A stretch of 64,000 bases of DNA. Origin: Rickettsiella endosymbiont of Aleochara curtula. Lineage in GTDB: Bacteria > Pseudomonadota > Gammaproteobacteria > Diplorickettsiales > Diplorickettsiaceae. The notes beneath the pieces are model-generated. The model worked only from the letters and a program-made list of their open reading frames with translations. It did not search any database and was not told the DNA's origin. Position numbers and translations under genes: made by a program. Below, in pieces: positions 17,478 through 25,345 of the stretch (position 1 is the first letter of the stretch; each line of letters begins with the position of its first letter). The DNA is taken from NCBI RefSeq assembly GCF_964030935.1, contig NZ_OZ034990.1, positions 932,001 to 996,000 on the forward strand. Direction: 5' to 3'.

Positions 17478-18911
17478 TTATTCTCTCGCATGTGCTTGGC
17501 TAATGGCATCCAACATAGCAGCTGCTTTTTGATAGGTTTCTTGCGCTTCGGCAGCAGGATTTGAGTCATACACAATACCCGCTCCCGTTCGGATGGTCGC
17601 TATACCTTCTTGGAGTATGGCCATTCGAATGGCGATACCACTATCTAAATTTCCTAATGCATCAATACGACAAATAGCTCCACCATATAATCCTCGGCTA
17701 GTAGTCTCTAATTCATTAATGATTTGCATGGCACGAATTTTTGGGGCCCCACTGAGTGTTCCGGCTGGAAAAACCGCTGCAAAAGCATCTAAAGCATCAT
17801 ACTTTTCTTGTAACTCACCCGTGACAGTCGATGCAATATGACTGACGTGAGAATAATGTTTTACTTGGAAAAAATCTTTTAACTGCACGCTACCAGGAAC
17901 ACTGACCGCACCGACATCATTCCTGGCTAAATCAACCAGCATCATATGCTCTGCTCGTTCCTTGGGGTCATTTAATAAATCTTCTTCGGTCGATAGATCA
18001 CTGCGATCTTTCATACGCTTACGTGTACCTGCAATAGGATTTACGGTAATTTTTTTGTTATGCACACTGACCAAGCGCTCAGGCGAGGCACCAATAATGA
18101 CATTTGCACCGCTAGTAAAATAAAACATAAACGGAGCAGGACTAACTCGGCGTAAAGTTGTATAAATATCTAAAGGAGAAACAAAATAGTTACATTTATA
18201 GCATCTCGAGATAACAATCTGAAAAGCATCGCCTTGGATAATAAAATCCTTAGCTTTTTCTACTTTAAGCATAAAATCCGCATCGGATATATCAACTTCG
18301 ACCGAATCAGTTATTTGTCGTGTAGCCGGCAGCTTTATTTCATAAACCGCTGTGCTTAAAAGTTCGATAATAGTGACTATTTTCTGTTGCGCCTGATAAT
18401 AGGCTTGCGCTGGATCGGCCCCTACTGCAACCAAGTAACTAATTAACAAGGTTTGTTTTTCATGATTGAAACTAAGATTTAGAGCATAAAAATTAAATTC
18501 GATTAATGGCAATCCATTATCAACGACTTGATGGGCAGATATTTCTTCAAAATAACGCACCGCATCATAAGTAATAAAACCTATTGCGCTAGTAATTAAA
18601 TCGGCAACTTTGGATCGCGTTGCAAAGCTTAGACGTGACTGTAAATCCCGAAGCTCTACCCATGGATGATTATCATCGACATCATTTTTACTCAGGCTTG
18701 CAATAGGCTCAAAGCATATAAAAGAGTAACGAACGACATCTCTTTGATGGAGATCCTCAAACATAGCCCCTTCTGTCGCATAGACTTTTTTCAACAGACT
18801 ATAAATCTGGGTGGGAGTTAGCTGATCAGCAGGAATCTCTTTAAAAACCGCTACACGCTGGGCATCTTTGGCGTACTGCTGAAATTCATCGAAGGGTAAA
18901 GCTTGCATCAT
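17478..18911 (-). CDS. trpE: Anthranilate synthase component I, variant feedback site
   Basis: Chorismate plus ammonia to anthranilate, the committed step. The 477-residue chain has the chorismate-enzyme core: FKIV-like AFQIVISRCYK, SPAPFMFYF, GASPERLV, NPIAGTRKR, and in the C-terminal part DLARNDVGAVS, VSHIASTVTGEL, FPAGTLSGAPKIRAM and GGAICRIDALGNLD. In the N-terminal regulatory domain the usual LLES tryptophan-binding motif is replaced by MFED (before LHQRDVVRYSF). Two in-frame ATGs open the gene; I use the first. It leads the operon, 24 bases from the shared operator, with no space for a leader-peptide attenuator. Confidence 0.95.
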   Translation of the reverse strand: MMQALPFDEFQQYAKDAQRVAVFKEIPADQLTPTQIYSLLKKVYATEGAMFEDLHQRDVVRYSFICFEPIASLSKNDVDDNHPWVELRDLQSRLSFATRSKVADLITSAIGFITYDAVRYFEEISAHQVVDNGLPLIEFNFYALNLSFNHEKQTLLISYLVAVGADPAQAYYQAQQKIVTIIELLSTAVYEIKLPATRQITDSVEVDISDADFMLKVEKAKDFIIQGDAFQIVISRCYKCNYFVSPLDIYTTLRRVSPAPFMFYFTSGANVIIGASPERLVSVHNKKITVNPIAGTRKRMKDRSDLSTEEDLLNDPKERAEHMMLVDLARNDVGAVSVPGSVQLKDFFQVKHYSHVSHIASTVTGELQEKYDALDAFAAVFPAGTLSGAPKIRAMQIINELETTSRGLYGGAICRIDALGNLDSGIAIRMAILQEGIATIRTGAGIVYDSNPAAEAQETYQKAAAMLDAISQAHARE

Positions 18912-18934
18912 TCGTAAAGTCTCGTTATGATATA

Positions 18935-18962
18935 CTTTTGTAATGATACAACGTTACAAGAG
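18935..18962. promoter_or_regulatory. Inverted repeat between divergent trp and aro operons (candidate TrpR operator)
   Basis: CTTTTGTAA at 18935-18943 and TTACAAGAG at 18954-18962 are near-perfect inverted copies with a 10-base spacer, centred in the 76-base gap between trpE and the aroA-aroK gene. TATAGT at 18963-18968 fits a minus-10 box for the aro side, and TATCAT (minus-strand sense, near 18926-18931) for the trp side, so the dyad lies in both promoters. That TrpR binds here is inference from position and symmetry; the bases do not closely copy the E. coli operator. Confidence 0.5.
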
Positions 18963-18987
18963 TATAGTCAATAATGAGTAACGAAAA

Positions 18988-20835
18988 ATGACGCTTATCG
19001 TAAATCCAAGCATAGCTTTAAGTGGGAGTATCCTCTCACCTAGCTCGAAATCGCAAAGTATCCGCGGCATGCTATTTGCATTACTTGCCAAGGGAGAATC
19101 GACTTTGTTTAATCCATTGAGCTGTGATGACGCACGAGCGGCTATCGCTACATGTAAGGCATTAGGAGCAAACATTCATTTAACAGCGCATAAGCTCACT
19201 ATACAGAGCAAAGGGATTCCTTTCAGCCCTGCGGCCACTGAAATTAACACCGGAAATTCAGGTATAACCACGCGATTTATACTGCCATTATTAGGATTAC
19301 GTAAAAATTATACTAGCCCTATCCTGCTTCGCTGTGGCCAACAAATGCAGGCAAGACCCATTAAACCATTGGTCGATGCATTAAATAATCTGGGCATGCA
19401 TATCCAGTATATTGGTGACGAAGGGCATTTACCGCTTTTAGTGCGGGGTAAATTAAAAGGCGGAGTTACTGAGATAGCAGGCATTAGTTCTCAATATTTA
19501 TCGGCTTTATTGATGGGATTACCATGCGCTGAAAACCATAGTGTCGTCACGGTAAAAGATTTACATGAACGTCCGTATGTTGATATGACGCTGGATTGGT
19601 TGCAACGACAAAGAATCATTTACACGCATCAACATGTTGCTAATATAGATATTTTTCATATCCCTGGAAAGCAAGAATATAAACCTGTTCATACACGGAT
19701 CAACGGCGATTTTTCCTCAGCATCTTACCTGATTGCTGCTGCAGCGCTTATTCCAGGAGAAGTGAAAATACTAGGATTAAACAATAATGATGGTCAAGGA
19801 GATAAACGATTAATAAGTATTTTACAGGACATGGGCGCAAATATAGAGGTGGGTCGAAATAATGTAAAAATTAGAGGCAACAAATCATTAACGGGAATAC
19901 GAATTGATGCCAATGATATACCCGATCTGTTACCGACCTTGGCCGTCGTAGGCACACAAGCAACCGGCAAAACTGAAATTTATAATGTCATCCACGCCCG
20001 AATTAAAGAAACCGATCGCATTCATTCGATAACATCCGGGCTAAGACAAATGGGTGCAAAAATCGAAGAAAATCCAGATGGAATCATCGTACACCAAAGT
20101 AATTTAAAAGGCAGTTTGGTAAAGGGATTTGGTGATCATCGTACGGTAATGGCACTTACAATTGCTGGAATGATCGCAAGCGGAACAACATTGATAACAG
20201 ACGCAATAGCCATTAACAAAACCTATCCTGATTTTGTTATCTCCATGCAAAAAATAGGTGCAAACATAAGTTTGAAAAACACCGACACTAATAACCCGAT
20301 CATTCTGATCGGATTTAAACACGTGGGTAAAACAACGATAGGTAGACATTTAGCAAAAGCACTTAATAAACGCTTTATTGATCTCGACAGAGAAGTCGAA
20401 ATGTTACATAAGAAATATTTTCTCGAAACTTTTTCTTGTCGCGAAATTATGCAATCACATGGCGAAAATTATTATCGCCAATTAGAGTCAGAAGCATTAC
20501 ATTTAGCACTTAAATTACCGGCCTGCGTGATTTCTTTAGGTGGCGGCACGACGATAAGTCAGTCCAATCAAGACCTGCTAAAACCGTATCGTTTACTGCA
20601 TATAGTCGCACCACGTGGCATCGTATTTGAGCGCATTATGATCGAAGGTCGTCCTAGTTATTTTGATGCGAATGAAGATTGCTATACATCATTTAGTCGC
20701 TTATGGGATGAACGCAGTGAAACTTACCGAAAATTGGCAGCTTTTACTATCAATAACAACCATTCTATCGATCACGCTGTCAACGAGGCGCTTTTTCATC
20801 TGCAAATGAACACGGAACAAAACCACTATGTCTAA
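18988..20835 (+). CDS. AroA-AroK fusion: EPSP synthase and shikimate kinase in one chain
   Basis: Bifunctional 615-residue protein. Residues 1-427 are EPSP synthase: substrate residues K21, S22 and R26 in SPSSKSQSIR, INTGNSGITTR (88-96), RPIKPLVDAL, GDFSSASYLIAAA, catalytic D313 in IPDLLP, KETDR (340-344), GDHR (382-385) and K411. After a short linker, residues 438-605 are shikimate kinase: P-loop GFKHVGKTT (442-450), FIDLD (463-467), YYRQLESEA, SLGGGT and EGRPSY. All catalytic positions I can check are kept in both halves. The kinase acts just before EPSP synthase, so the fusion joins consecutive steps in reverse order. First gene of the aro operon; aroQ overlaps its end by 8 bases. Confidence 0.93.
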   Translation: MTLIVNPSIALSGSILSPSSKSQSIRGMLFALLAKGESTLFNPLSCDDARAAIATCKALGANIHLTAHKLTIQSKGIPFSPAATEINTGNSGITTRFILPLLGLRKNYTSPILLRCGQQMQARPIKPLVDALNNLGMHIQYIGDEGHLPLLVRGKLKGGVTEIAGISSQYLSALLMGLPCAENHSVVTVKDLHERPYVDMTLDWLQRQRIIYTHQHVANIDIFHIPGKQEYKPVHTRINGDFSSASYLIAAAALIPGEVKILGLNNNDGQGDKRLISILQDMGANIEVGRNNVKIRGNKSLTGIRIDANDIPDLLPTLAVVGTQATGKTEIYNVIHARIKETDRIHSITSGLRQMGAKIEENPDGIIVHQSNLKGSLVKGFGDHRTVMALTIAGMIASGTTLITDAIAINKTYPDFVISMQKIGANISLKNTDTNNPIILIGFKHVGKTTIGRHLAKALNKRFIDLDREVEMLHKKYFLETFSCREIMQSHGENYYRQLESEALHLALKLPACVISLGGGTTISQSNQDLLKPYRLLHIVAPRGIVFERIMIEGRPSYFDANEDCYTSFSRLWDERSETYRKLAAFTINNNHSIDHAVNEALFHLQMNTEQNHYV

Positions 20836-21265
20836 GTTATTGCTATTACATGGAGTGAATCTGAACCTTTTAGGTCAACGCGATGCCATGCATTACGGCA
20901 ATTTAACGCTCAAAGATATTGACGCTATCACTACTCAAGAAGCGAAAAAACACGGATTTAAAATCATTTCCTATCAATCAAATCATGAAGGTAATTTAGT
21001 TAATAAATTGCAATCGGAAAGTAAATATTGCGTGGGCATCATTATTAATCCAGGGGCATTTACGCATTATAGCTATGGTTTACATGACGCTCTAATTGAT
21101 ACTGGTTTACCAGTTGTGGAAGTACATTTATCTGATACGCAGCATCGCGAAGCGTGGAGAAAACAATCCGTCATTGCACCGGCTTGTATAAAAGTCATAA
21201 ACGGTAAGAAAGAACAAGGTTATCGAGAAGCGTTGAATACCTTAATAGAATATTTAAAATCATGA
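20828..21265 (+). CDS. aroQ: Type II 3-dehydroquinate dehydratase
   Basis: Dehydrates 3-dehydroquinate to 3-dehydroshikimate by the trans (type II) mechanism. The 145-residue length is typical. Seen: LLLHGVNLNLLGQRDAMHYG with the catalytic Tyr and Arg of the lid loop, SYQSNHEGNLV, INPGAFTHYS, EVHLSDTQHREAWRKQS (catalytic His) and the C-terminal GYREALNTL. It starts within the last codons of the aroA-aroK gene and its stop overlaps aroE by 4 bases (ATGA). Confidence 0.96.
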   Translation: MSKLLLLHGVNLNLLGQRDAMHYGNLTLKDIDAITTQEAKKHGFKIISYQSNHEGNLVNKLQSESKYCVGIIINPGAFTHYSYGLHDALIDTGLPVVEVHLSDTQHREAWRKQSVIAPACIKVINGKKEQGYREALNTLIEYLKS

Positions 21266-22095
21266 AAATAAACAGCAAAACACAATTAAACATGGTGATT
21301 GGTTATCCACTAGAACATTCGCAAAGTCCTATGTTACATGCTTTTAGCTATCAATTACTCGGGATCAATGCAATTTTCTTAGCACAGCCCCGCTTGCTAC
21401 CGCTTAAATCATTGATAACTGTAATAAAAACATTAGGGATTACACTCACAGCGGTAACTTCACCTTTTAAAGAAAAAACAATTAACTATCTCGATCATTG
21501 CAGTGATGAAGTCAAGCAATTACAAGCGACCAATACCATTATTCAACGTGATGGGAAATTGTATGGATACAATACAGATATTGATGGAATCAATTTTGCC
21601 TTACGCCATATCGCCGTCGGCAATAAAAAAGTTCTGATAATTGGTGCAGGGGGTGCGGCGCGAGGCGCGGCCTATTTTCTCAAAAAAAACCAAGCCCAAC
21701 TTTTTTGGATAAATAGAACATCAAAAAAAGCAACGGTTTTAGCAAAAAAATTTGGTGGAAAAGTTGTTACCAGTAATGAACTAGATGGTCTGTCGATCGA
21801 TATCATCATCAACACGACACCCCTTGGATTTTACCGAAATGTAGATACGTCACCGCTACCAGTATATGCATTTAATCCAAAGCAAGTTGTGTTTGATATG
21901 GTCTACAACCCGTTAATGACTCCACTGTTAAAACAAGCAAAAAAACAAGGCGCAAACATTATTTCTGGTTTAGATATGTTTATAGGTCAAGGATTGAAAC
22001 AAATCGAATTGCTAACCGGTCAATATCTTACGCCGACGATTATAAAAAAACTTAGAAAAATATTAATACAAGACCAAACAGCGATTTTTTTATGA
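21262..22095 (+). CDS. aroE: Shikimate dehydrogenase
   Basis: NADPH-dependent reduction of dehydroshikimate to shikimate. The 277-residue protein has IGYPLEHSQSPMLHAF (shikimate-binding serines), VTSPFKEKTINYL with the catalytic Lys in place of the more common VTIPHK spelling, ATNTII, GYNTDIDG (catalytic Asp) and the nucleotide fold IIGAGGAARGAAYFL followed by INRTSKKA, whose Asn-Arg-Thr favours NADP. C-terminal DMVYNPLMTPLL and GLDMFIGQG are also typical. It overlaps both neighbours by ATGA. Confidence 0.96.
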   Translation: MKINSKTQLNMVIGYPLEHSQSPMLHAFSYQLLGINAIFLAQPRLLPLKSLITVIKTLGITLTAVTSPFKEKTINYLDHCSDEVKQLQATNTIIQRDGKLYGYNTDIDGINFALRHIAVGNKKVLIIGAGGAARGAAYFLKKNQAQLFWINRTSKKATVLAKKFGGKVVTSNELDGLSIDIIINTTPLGFYRNVDTSPLPVYAFNPKQVVFDMVYNPLMTPLLKQAKKQGANIISGLDMFIGQGLKQIELLTGQYLTPTIIKKLRKILIQDQTAIFL

Positions 22096-23138
22096 ATTAT
22101 GTACAACTTAAAAAATTACCTCGCGTAGAAGAGATTATTCAGTTATGTCCTTTATCTGCCGAAGGACACCAAAAAATTATGCTCGACAGGCGAGAAATAA
22201 AGGATATTTTAGCCGGTCAAGATCGTCGCTTATTAATGATTATCGGTCCCTGTTCAGCATGGCCCAAGGCTGCGGTGCTGGAATACGCAGAACGTTTATT
22301 AAAAGTGAATGAGCGCGTCAAGCAATCATTAAAAATTGTTATGCGGGTGTATATTCAAAAACCACGCACCACCAAAGGTTGGACCGGCCCGCTTAATCAA
22401 CCTGATCCGTATGCTGAACCTAATATTGAAGCAGGGATGCATTATGTTCGCGAGATGATGGTTAAGATTGTGGAAATCGGATTACCTATCGCTGATGAAT
22501 GTCTATTTACACATAATTCACGCGGGTTTCTAGAGTTAGTTTCATGGTTTGCGATTGGCGCTAGAAGTAGTGAAGATCATGAACATCGAATTTTTGCATC
22601 CGCTGCAGATTGTCCTGTAGGCATGAAAAATCCAACACATGGTGCTATTGATGTGAGTATCAACAGCGTCGTCGCTGCACAGCATTCACATATCGCTGCT
22701 ATGCATGGCTATGAAATACGAACACCTGGGAATCCCTACGCCCATTTGGTTTTGCGTGGTTGCAATAAAATGCCAAATTATTCGCGCGCACATCTTGAAT
22801 CTATAAAGCAACCTATGCTGGCGCAGCAAATAAAAAACCCAGCGGTGGTTATTGATGTTAGCCATGATAATAGCTTGGTTAATGGAAAAAAAGATCATCG
22901 AGCACAACTTACTGCTATTTCTGAGATTATGCAGTACTTAAAAATGTTTCCGGAATTACGCCGTTTAATGAAAGGCTTCATGCTAGAGAGTTATTTAAAG
23001 GAAGGAAATCAAAAGCTTGAAGCTTGTAATTCTACTTCTATCGACTTAAATGGCTTATCGATTACCGATCCTTGTTTAAATTGGGAACAAACCGAAAATC
23101 TATTACTTACCTTAGCCCAAGAAGTACAATCATGTTAA
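22092..23138 (+). CDS. Class I DAHP synthase (AroF/AroG/AroH type)
   Basis: First step of the shikimate pathway: PEP plus erythrose-4-phosphate to DAHP. The 348-residue chain matches the E. coli-type class I alpha enzymes (350-356). Marks: LLMIIGPCSAWPKAAVLEYA (metal-binding Cys in GPCS), VYIQKPRTTKGWTGPL, ARSSEDHEHR, PVGMKNPTHG, NPYAHLVLRG and VIDVSHDNS. I cannot tell from sequence which amino acid inhibits it; because the pathway here feeds trp genes, its feedback class matters. It overlaps aroE by 4 and aroB by 7 bases. Confidence 0.94.
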   Translation: MNYVQLKKLPRVEEIIQLCPLSAEGHQKIMLDRREIKDILAGQDRRLLMIIGPCSAWPKAAVLEYAERLLKVNERVKQSLKIVMRVYIQKPRTTKGWTGPLNQPDPYAEPNIEAGMHYVREMMVKIVEIGLPIADECLFTHNSRGFLELVSWFAIGARSSEDHEHRIFASAADCPVGMKNPTHGAIDVSINSVVAAQHSHIAAMHGYEIRTPGNPYAHLVLRGCNKMPNYSRAHLESIKQPMLAQQIKNPAVVIDVSHDNSLVNGKKDHRAQLTAISEIMQYLKMFPELRRLMKGFMLESYLKEGNQKLEACNSTSIDLNGLSITDPCLNWEQTENLLLTLAQEVQSC

Positions 23139-24241
23139 ATAAAATTTCTATGCCCATGCCTGTCGAACAAAGCATAAACTGCCCTGTTATTATTGGAGCT
23201 AATTTATATGATTTTTCTGCTTGGTTACCAAGCTTAGCATTCCAACAAATAGTTATTATTACTGACCATACTGTGAAAAAACTTTATGGCTTAGAATTAC
23301 AAAAATGTTTGCAGCAAGCAGGCTACAAAAATTTATTATTTTCGTTCCCAGCAGGTGAAAAATTTAAAACCTATAAAACTAAACAAATGTTAGAAAATAA
23401 CATGCAGTTACATGGTTGTAATCGGGATACGTTAATTATTGCCCTAGGTGGTGGGATTGTAGGAGATCTGACTGGATTCATTGCTGCAACTTATTTACGC
23501 GGCATTCCTTACATCCAAATTCCAACTACTTTATTAGCTATGGTGGATAGTAGTATCGGCGGAAAAACGGGCATCAATACGATATATGGTAAAAATTTGA
23601 TAGGGGTTATTTATCAACCTCTGTGTGTTGTTATCGATATTATATTATTAAAAACTTTATCCAAAAAAAATATAATTAATGGTTTAATAGAAGCCATTAA
23701 AATGTTTTTAACTTATGATGCAAAAAGCCTGCATTACACGGAATCACATCTTAGGTATCTTATCCAAGGAAGCGCCATATATTTGAAAGAAATTGTCACC
23801 AAAGCAGTTAAAATTAAAGCCGCTGTTGTAGGTCGAGATGAAAAAGAACAAGGTGAGCGTAGCGTTCTCAATTTTGGCCACACTATCGGCCATGCCTTAG
23901 AAAAGCTATCAAATTATACCTTATTGCATGGATATGCCGTGGCTTATGGCATATTAGTTGAAGCAAATATTTCTTATTTATTAGATTTATTAAATAGCAA
24001 AGCTTTATTAATAATAAAAAAACTGCTCGCACAGTTAGGCATTTATGGAAAAGATCTACAAAAATATAATCCAGCAGAAATCCTGCAAGCAACAAAAATC
24101 GATAAAAAAGTTCGATTAGGGAAAGTACATTACACACTATTAAGTGACATTAGCAGTATCTATATAAATAATGGTAATTATGTTCATCCTGTTACCGATA
24201 AAATCGTTAAACTAGCAATAAAAAAAACAATTAAGGAATAA
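23132..24241 (+). CDS. aroB: 3-dehydroquinate synthase
   Basis: Zn- and NAD-dependent cyclisation of DAHP to 3-dehydroquinate. I start it at the ATG at 23132, inside the last codons of the DAHP synthase gene, giving 369 residues (E. coli 362); the open frame before that is within the previous gene. Seen: AGEKFKTYKT, ALGGGIVGDLTGFIAATYLRG, PTTLLAMVDSSIGGKTGIN, the metal-binding RSVLNFGHTIGHALE (His ligands) and LHGYAVAYG. It is very AT-rich. aroC starts 1 base after its stop. Confidence 0.95.
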   Translation: MLNKISMPMPVEQSINCPVIIGANLYDFSAWLPSLAFQQIVIITDHTVKKLYGLELQKCLQQAGYKNLLFSFPAGEKFKTYKTKQMLENNMQLHGCNRDTLIIALGGGIVGDLTGFIAATYLRGIPYIQIPTTLLAMVDSSIGGKTGINTIYGKNLIGVIYQPLCVVIDIILLKTLSKKNIINGLIEAIKMFLTYDAKSLHYTESHLRYLIQGSAIYLKEIVTKAVKIKAAVVGRDEKEQGERSVLNFGHTIGHALEKLSNYTLLHGYAVAYGILVEANISYLLDLLNSKALLIIKKLLAQLGIYGKDLQKYNPAEILQATKIDKKVRLGKVHYTLLSDISSIYINNGNYVHPVTDKIVKLAIKKTIKE

Positions 24242-24242
24242 C

Positions 24243-25316
24243 ATGGCCGGCAATTCTTTTGGAAAATTATTTAAAATAACCAGCTGCGGCGAATCACATG
24301 GCGGAGCTGTGGGAGTGATAATTGATGGCTGTCCCCCAGGATTGGAAATTTCAGAACACGACATTCAATTAGAGTTAGATCGGCGCAAACCAGGACAAAG
24401 TCATATTACTAGCCCCAGAAATGAACGCGACACCATTCATGTATTATCCGGTGTATTTGAGGGAAAAACCACAGGTACACCGATATTACTGCTAGCCTAT
24501 AATGCCGATATGCGGCCAGAAGATTATGAAACATTAAAAAATATATATCGACCTTCACATGCTGATTTTACCTATATGATGAAATATCGGCGACGTGATT
24601 TTCGTGGCAGTGGCCGTGCTAGTGCTAGAGAAACATTGGCTAGAGTCGCTGCGGGAGCTATTGCAAAAAAATTCTTAAAGCAAAAATTAAATATTGAAAT
24701 TATTAGCTACGTAGAGCAAGTCGGGCATTTGTCTACGCAGATCGATCATCAAACGGTAACTCCAAGGCAAGTTGAAACCAATATGATTCGTTGTCCAGAC
24801 CCTATTTTAGCTGAGCAAATGATCCAATTAGTGGAAAATGTAAAAAAAGAAGGTGATTCCATCGGTGGCGTTATCAAATGTGTGATACGTCATGTCGCCC
24901 CAGGATTAGGTGAACCTGTTTTTGATAAATTATCCGCAGATTTAGGTAAAGCCATGCTAAGCATTAATGCTGTAAAAGGATTTGAAATTGGCTCAGGATT
25001 CAAGGGAGCCGGTATGCGTGGTAGTGAACACAATGATCAAATGCTTATTAAAAATGGTAAACCAACATTTACTTCGAATCATGCCGGCGGCACCTTAGGC
25101 GGTATTTCCACTGGTGAAGATATTTATTTTCGTGTCGCATTTAAACCAACTTCGAGCATTAGTAAACCGCAACAAACACTTAATTTACAAAACGAAGTGG
25201 TAGAGCTAGTGACTGAAGGCAGACATGATCCTTGTGTTCTACCGCGAGCTGTCCCTATTGTTGACGCAATGGCGGCTTTAGTCATTATGGATCATTATCT
25301 AAGAGCTCAAGTATAA
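24243..25316 (+). CDS. aroC: Chorismate synthase
   Basis: FMN-dependent conversion of EPSP to chorismate, the last common aromatic step. The 357-residue protein (E. coli 361) has the N-terminal GNSFGKLFKITSCGESHGGA, DRRKPGQSHITSPRNERD, RPSHADFTYMMKY, the signature RDFRGSGRASARET and the C-terminal GRHDPCVLPRAVPIVDAM. It ends the aro operon and is convergent with cca. Chorismate made here is the substrate of the divergently transcribed TrpE. Confidence 0.97.
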   Translation: MAGNSFGKLFKITSCGESHGGAVGVIIDGCPPGLEISEHDIQLELDRRKPGQSHITSPRNERDTIHVLSGVFEGKTTGTPILLLAYNADMRPEDYETLKNIYRPSHADFTYMMKYRRRDFRGSGRASARETLARVAAGAIAKKFLKQKLNIEIISYVEQVGHLSTQIDHQTVTPRQVETNMIRCPDPILAEQMIQLVENVKKEGDSIGGVIKCVIRHVAPGLGEPVFDKLSADLGKAMLSINAVKGFEIGSGFKGAGMRGSEHNDQMLIKNGKPTFTSNHAGGTLGGISTGEDIYFRVAFKPTSSISKPQQTLNLQNEVVELVTEGRHDPCVLPRAVPIVDAMAALVIMDHYLRAQV

Positions 25317-25336
25317 TTTTCGCACTTGAATTTTTG
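25317..25336 (-). repeat. Dispersed repeat, copy E (end fragment)
   Basis: TTCGCACTTGAATTTTTG just after the aroC stop is identical to one end of the repeat copy at 52.46 kb, then diverges. It is too short for certainty, but lies, like other copies, at a gene boundary (between convergent aroC and cca). Confidence 0.45.
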
Positions 25337-25345
25337 ATAGCGGTA

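Noticed and set aside
18912-18987. Possible trp attenuator leader
   Set aside because: The gap before trpE is too short for a leader peptide with Trp codons and alternative hairpins; none was found.
23072-23131. Upstream in-frame extension of AroB
   Set aside because: It lies inside the DAHP synthase gene and shows no similarity to AroB N-termini.
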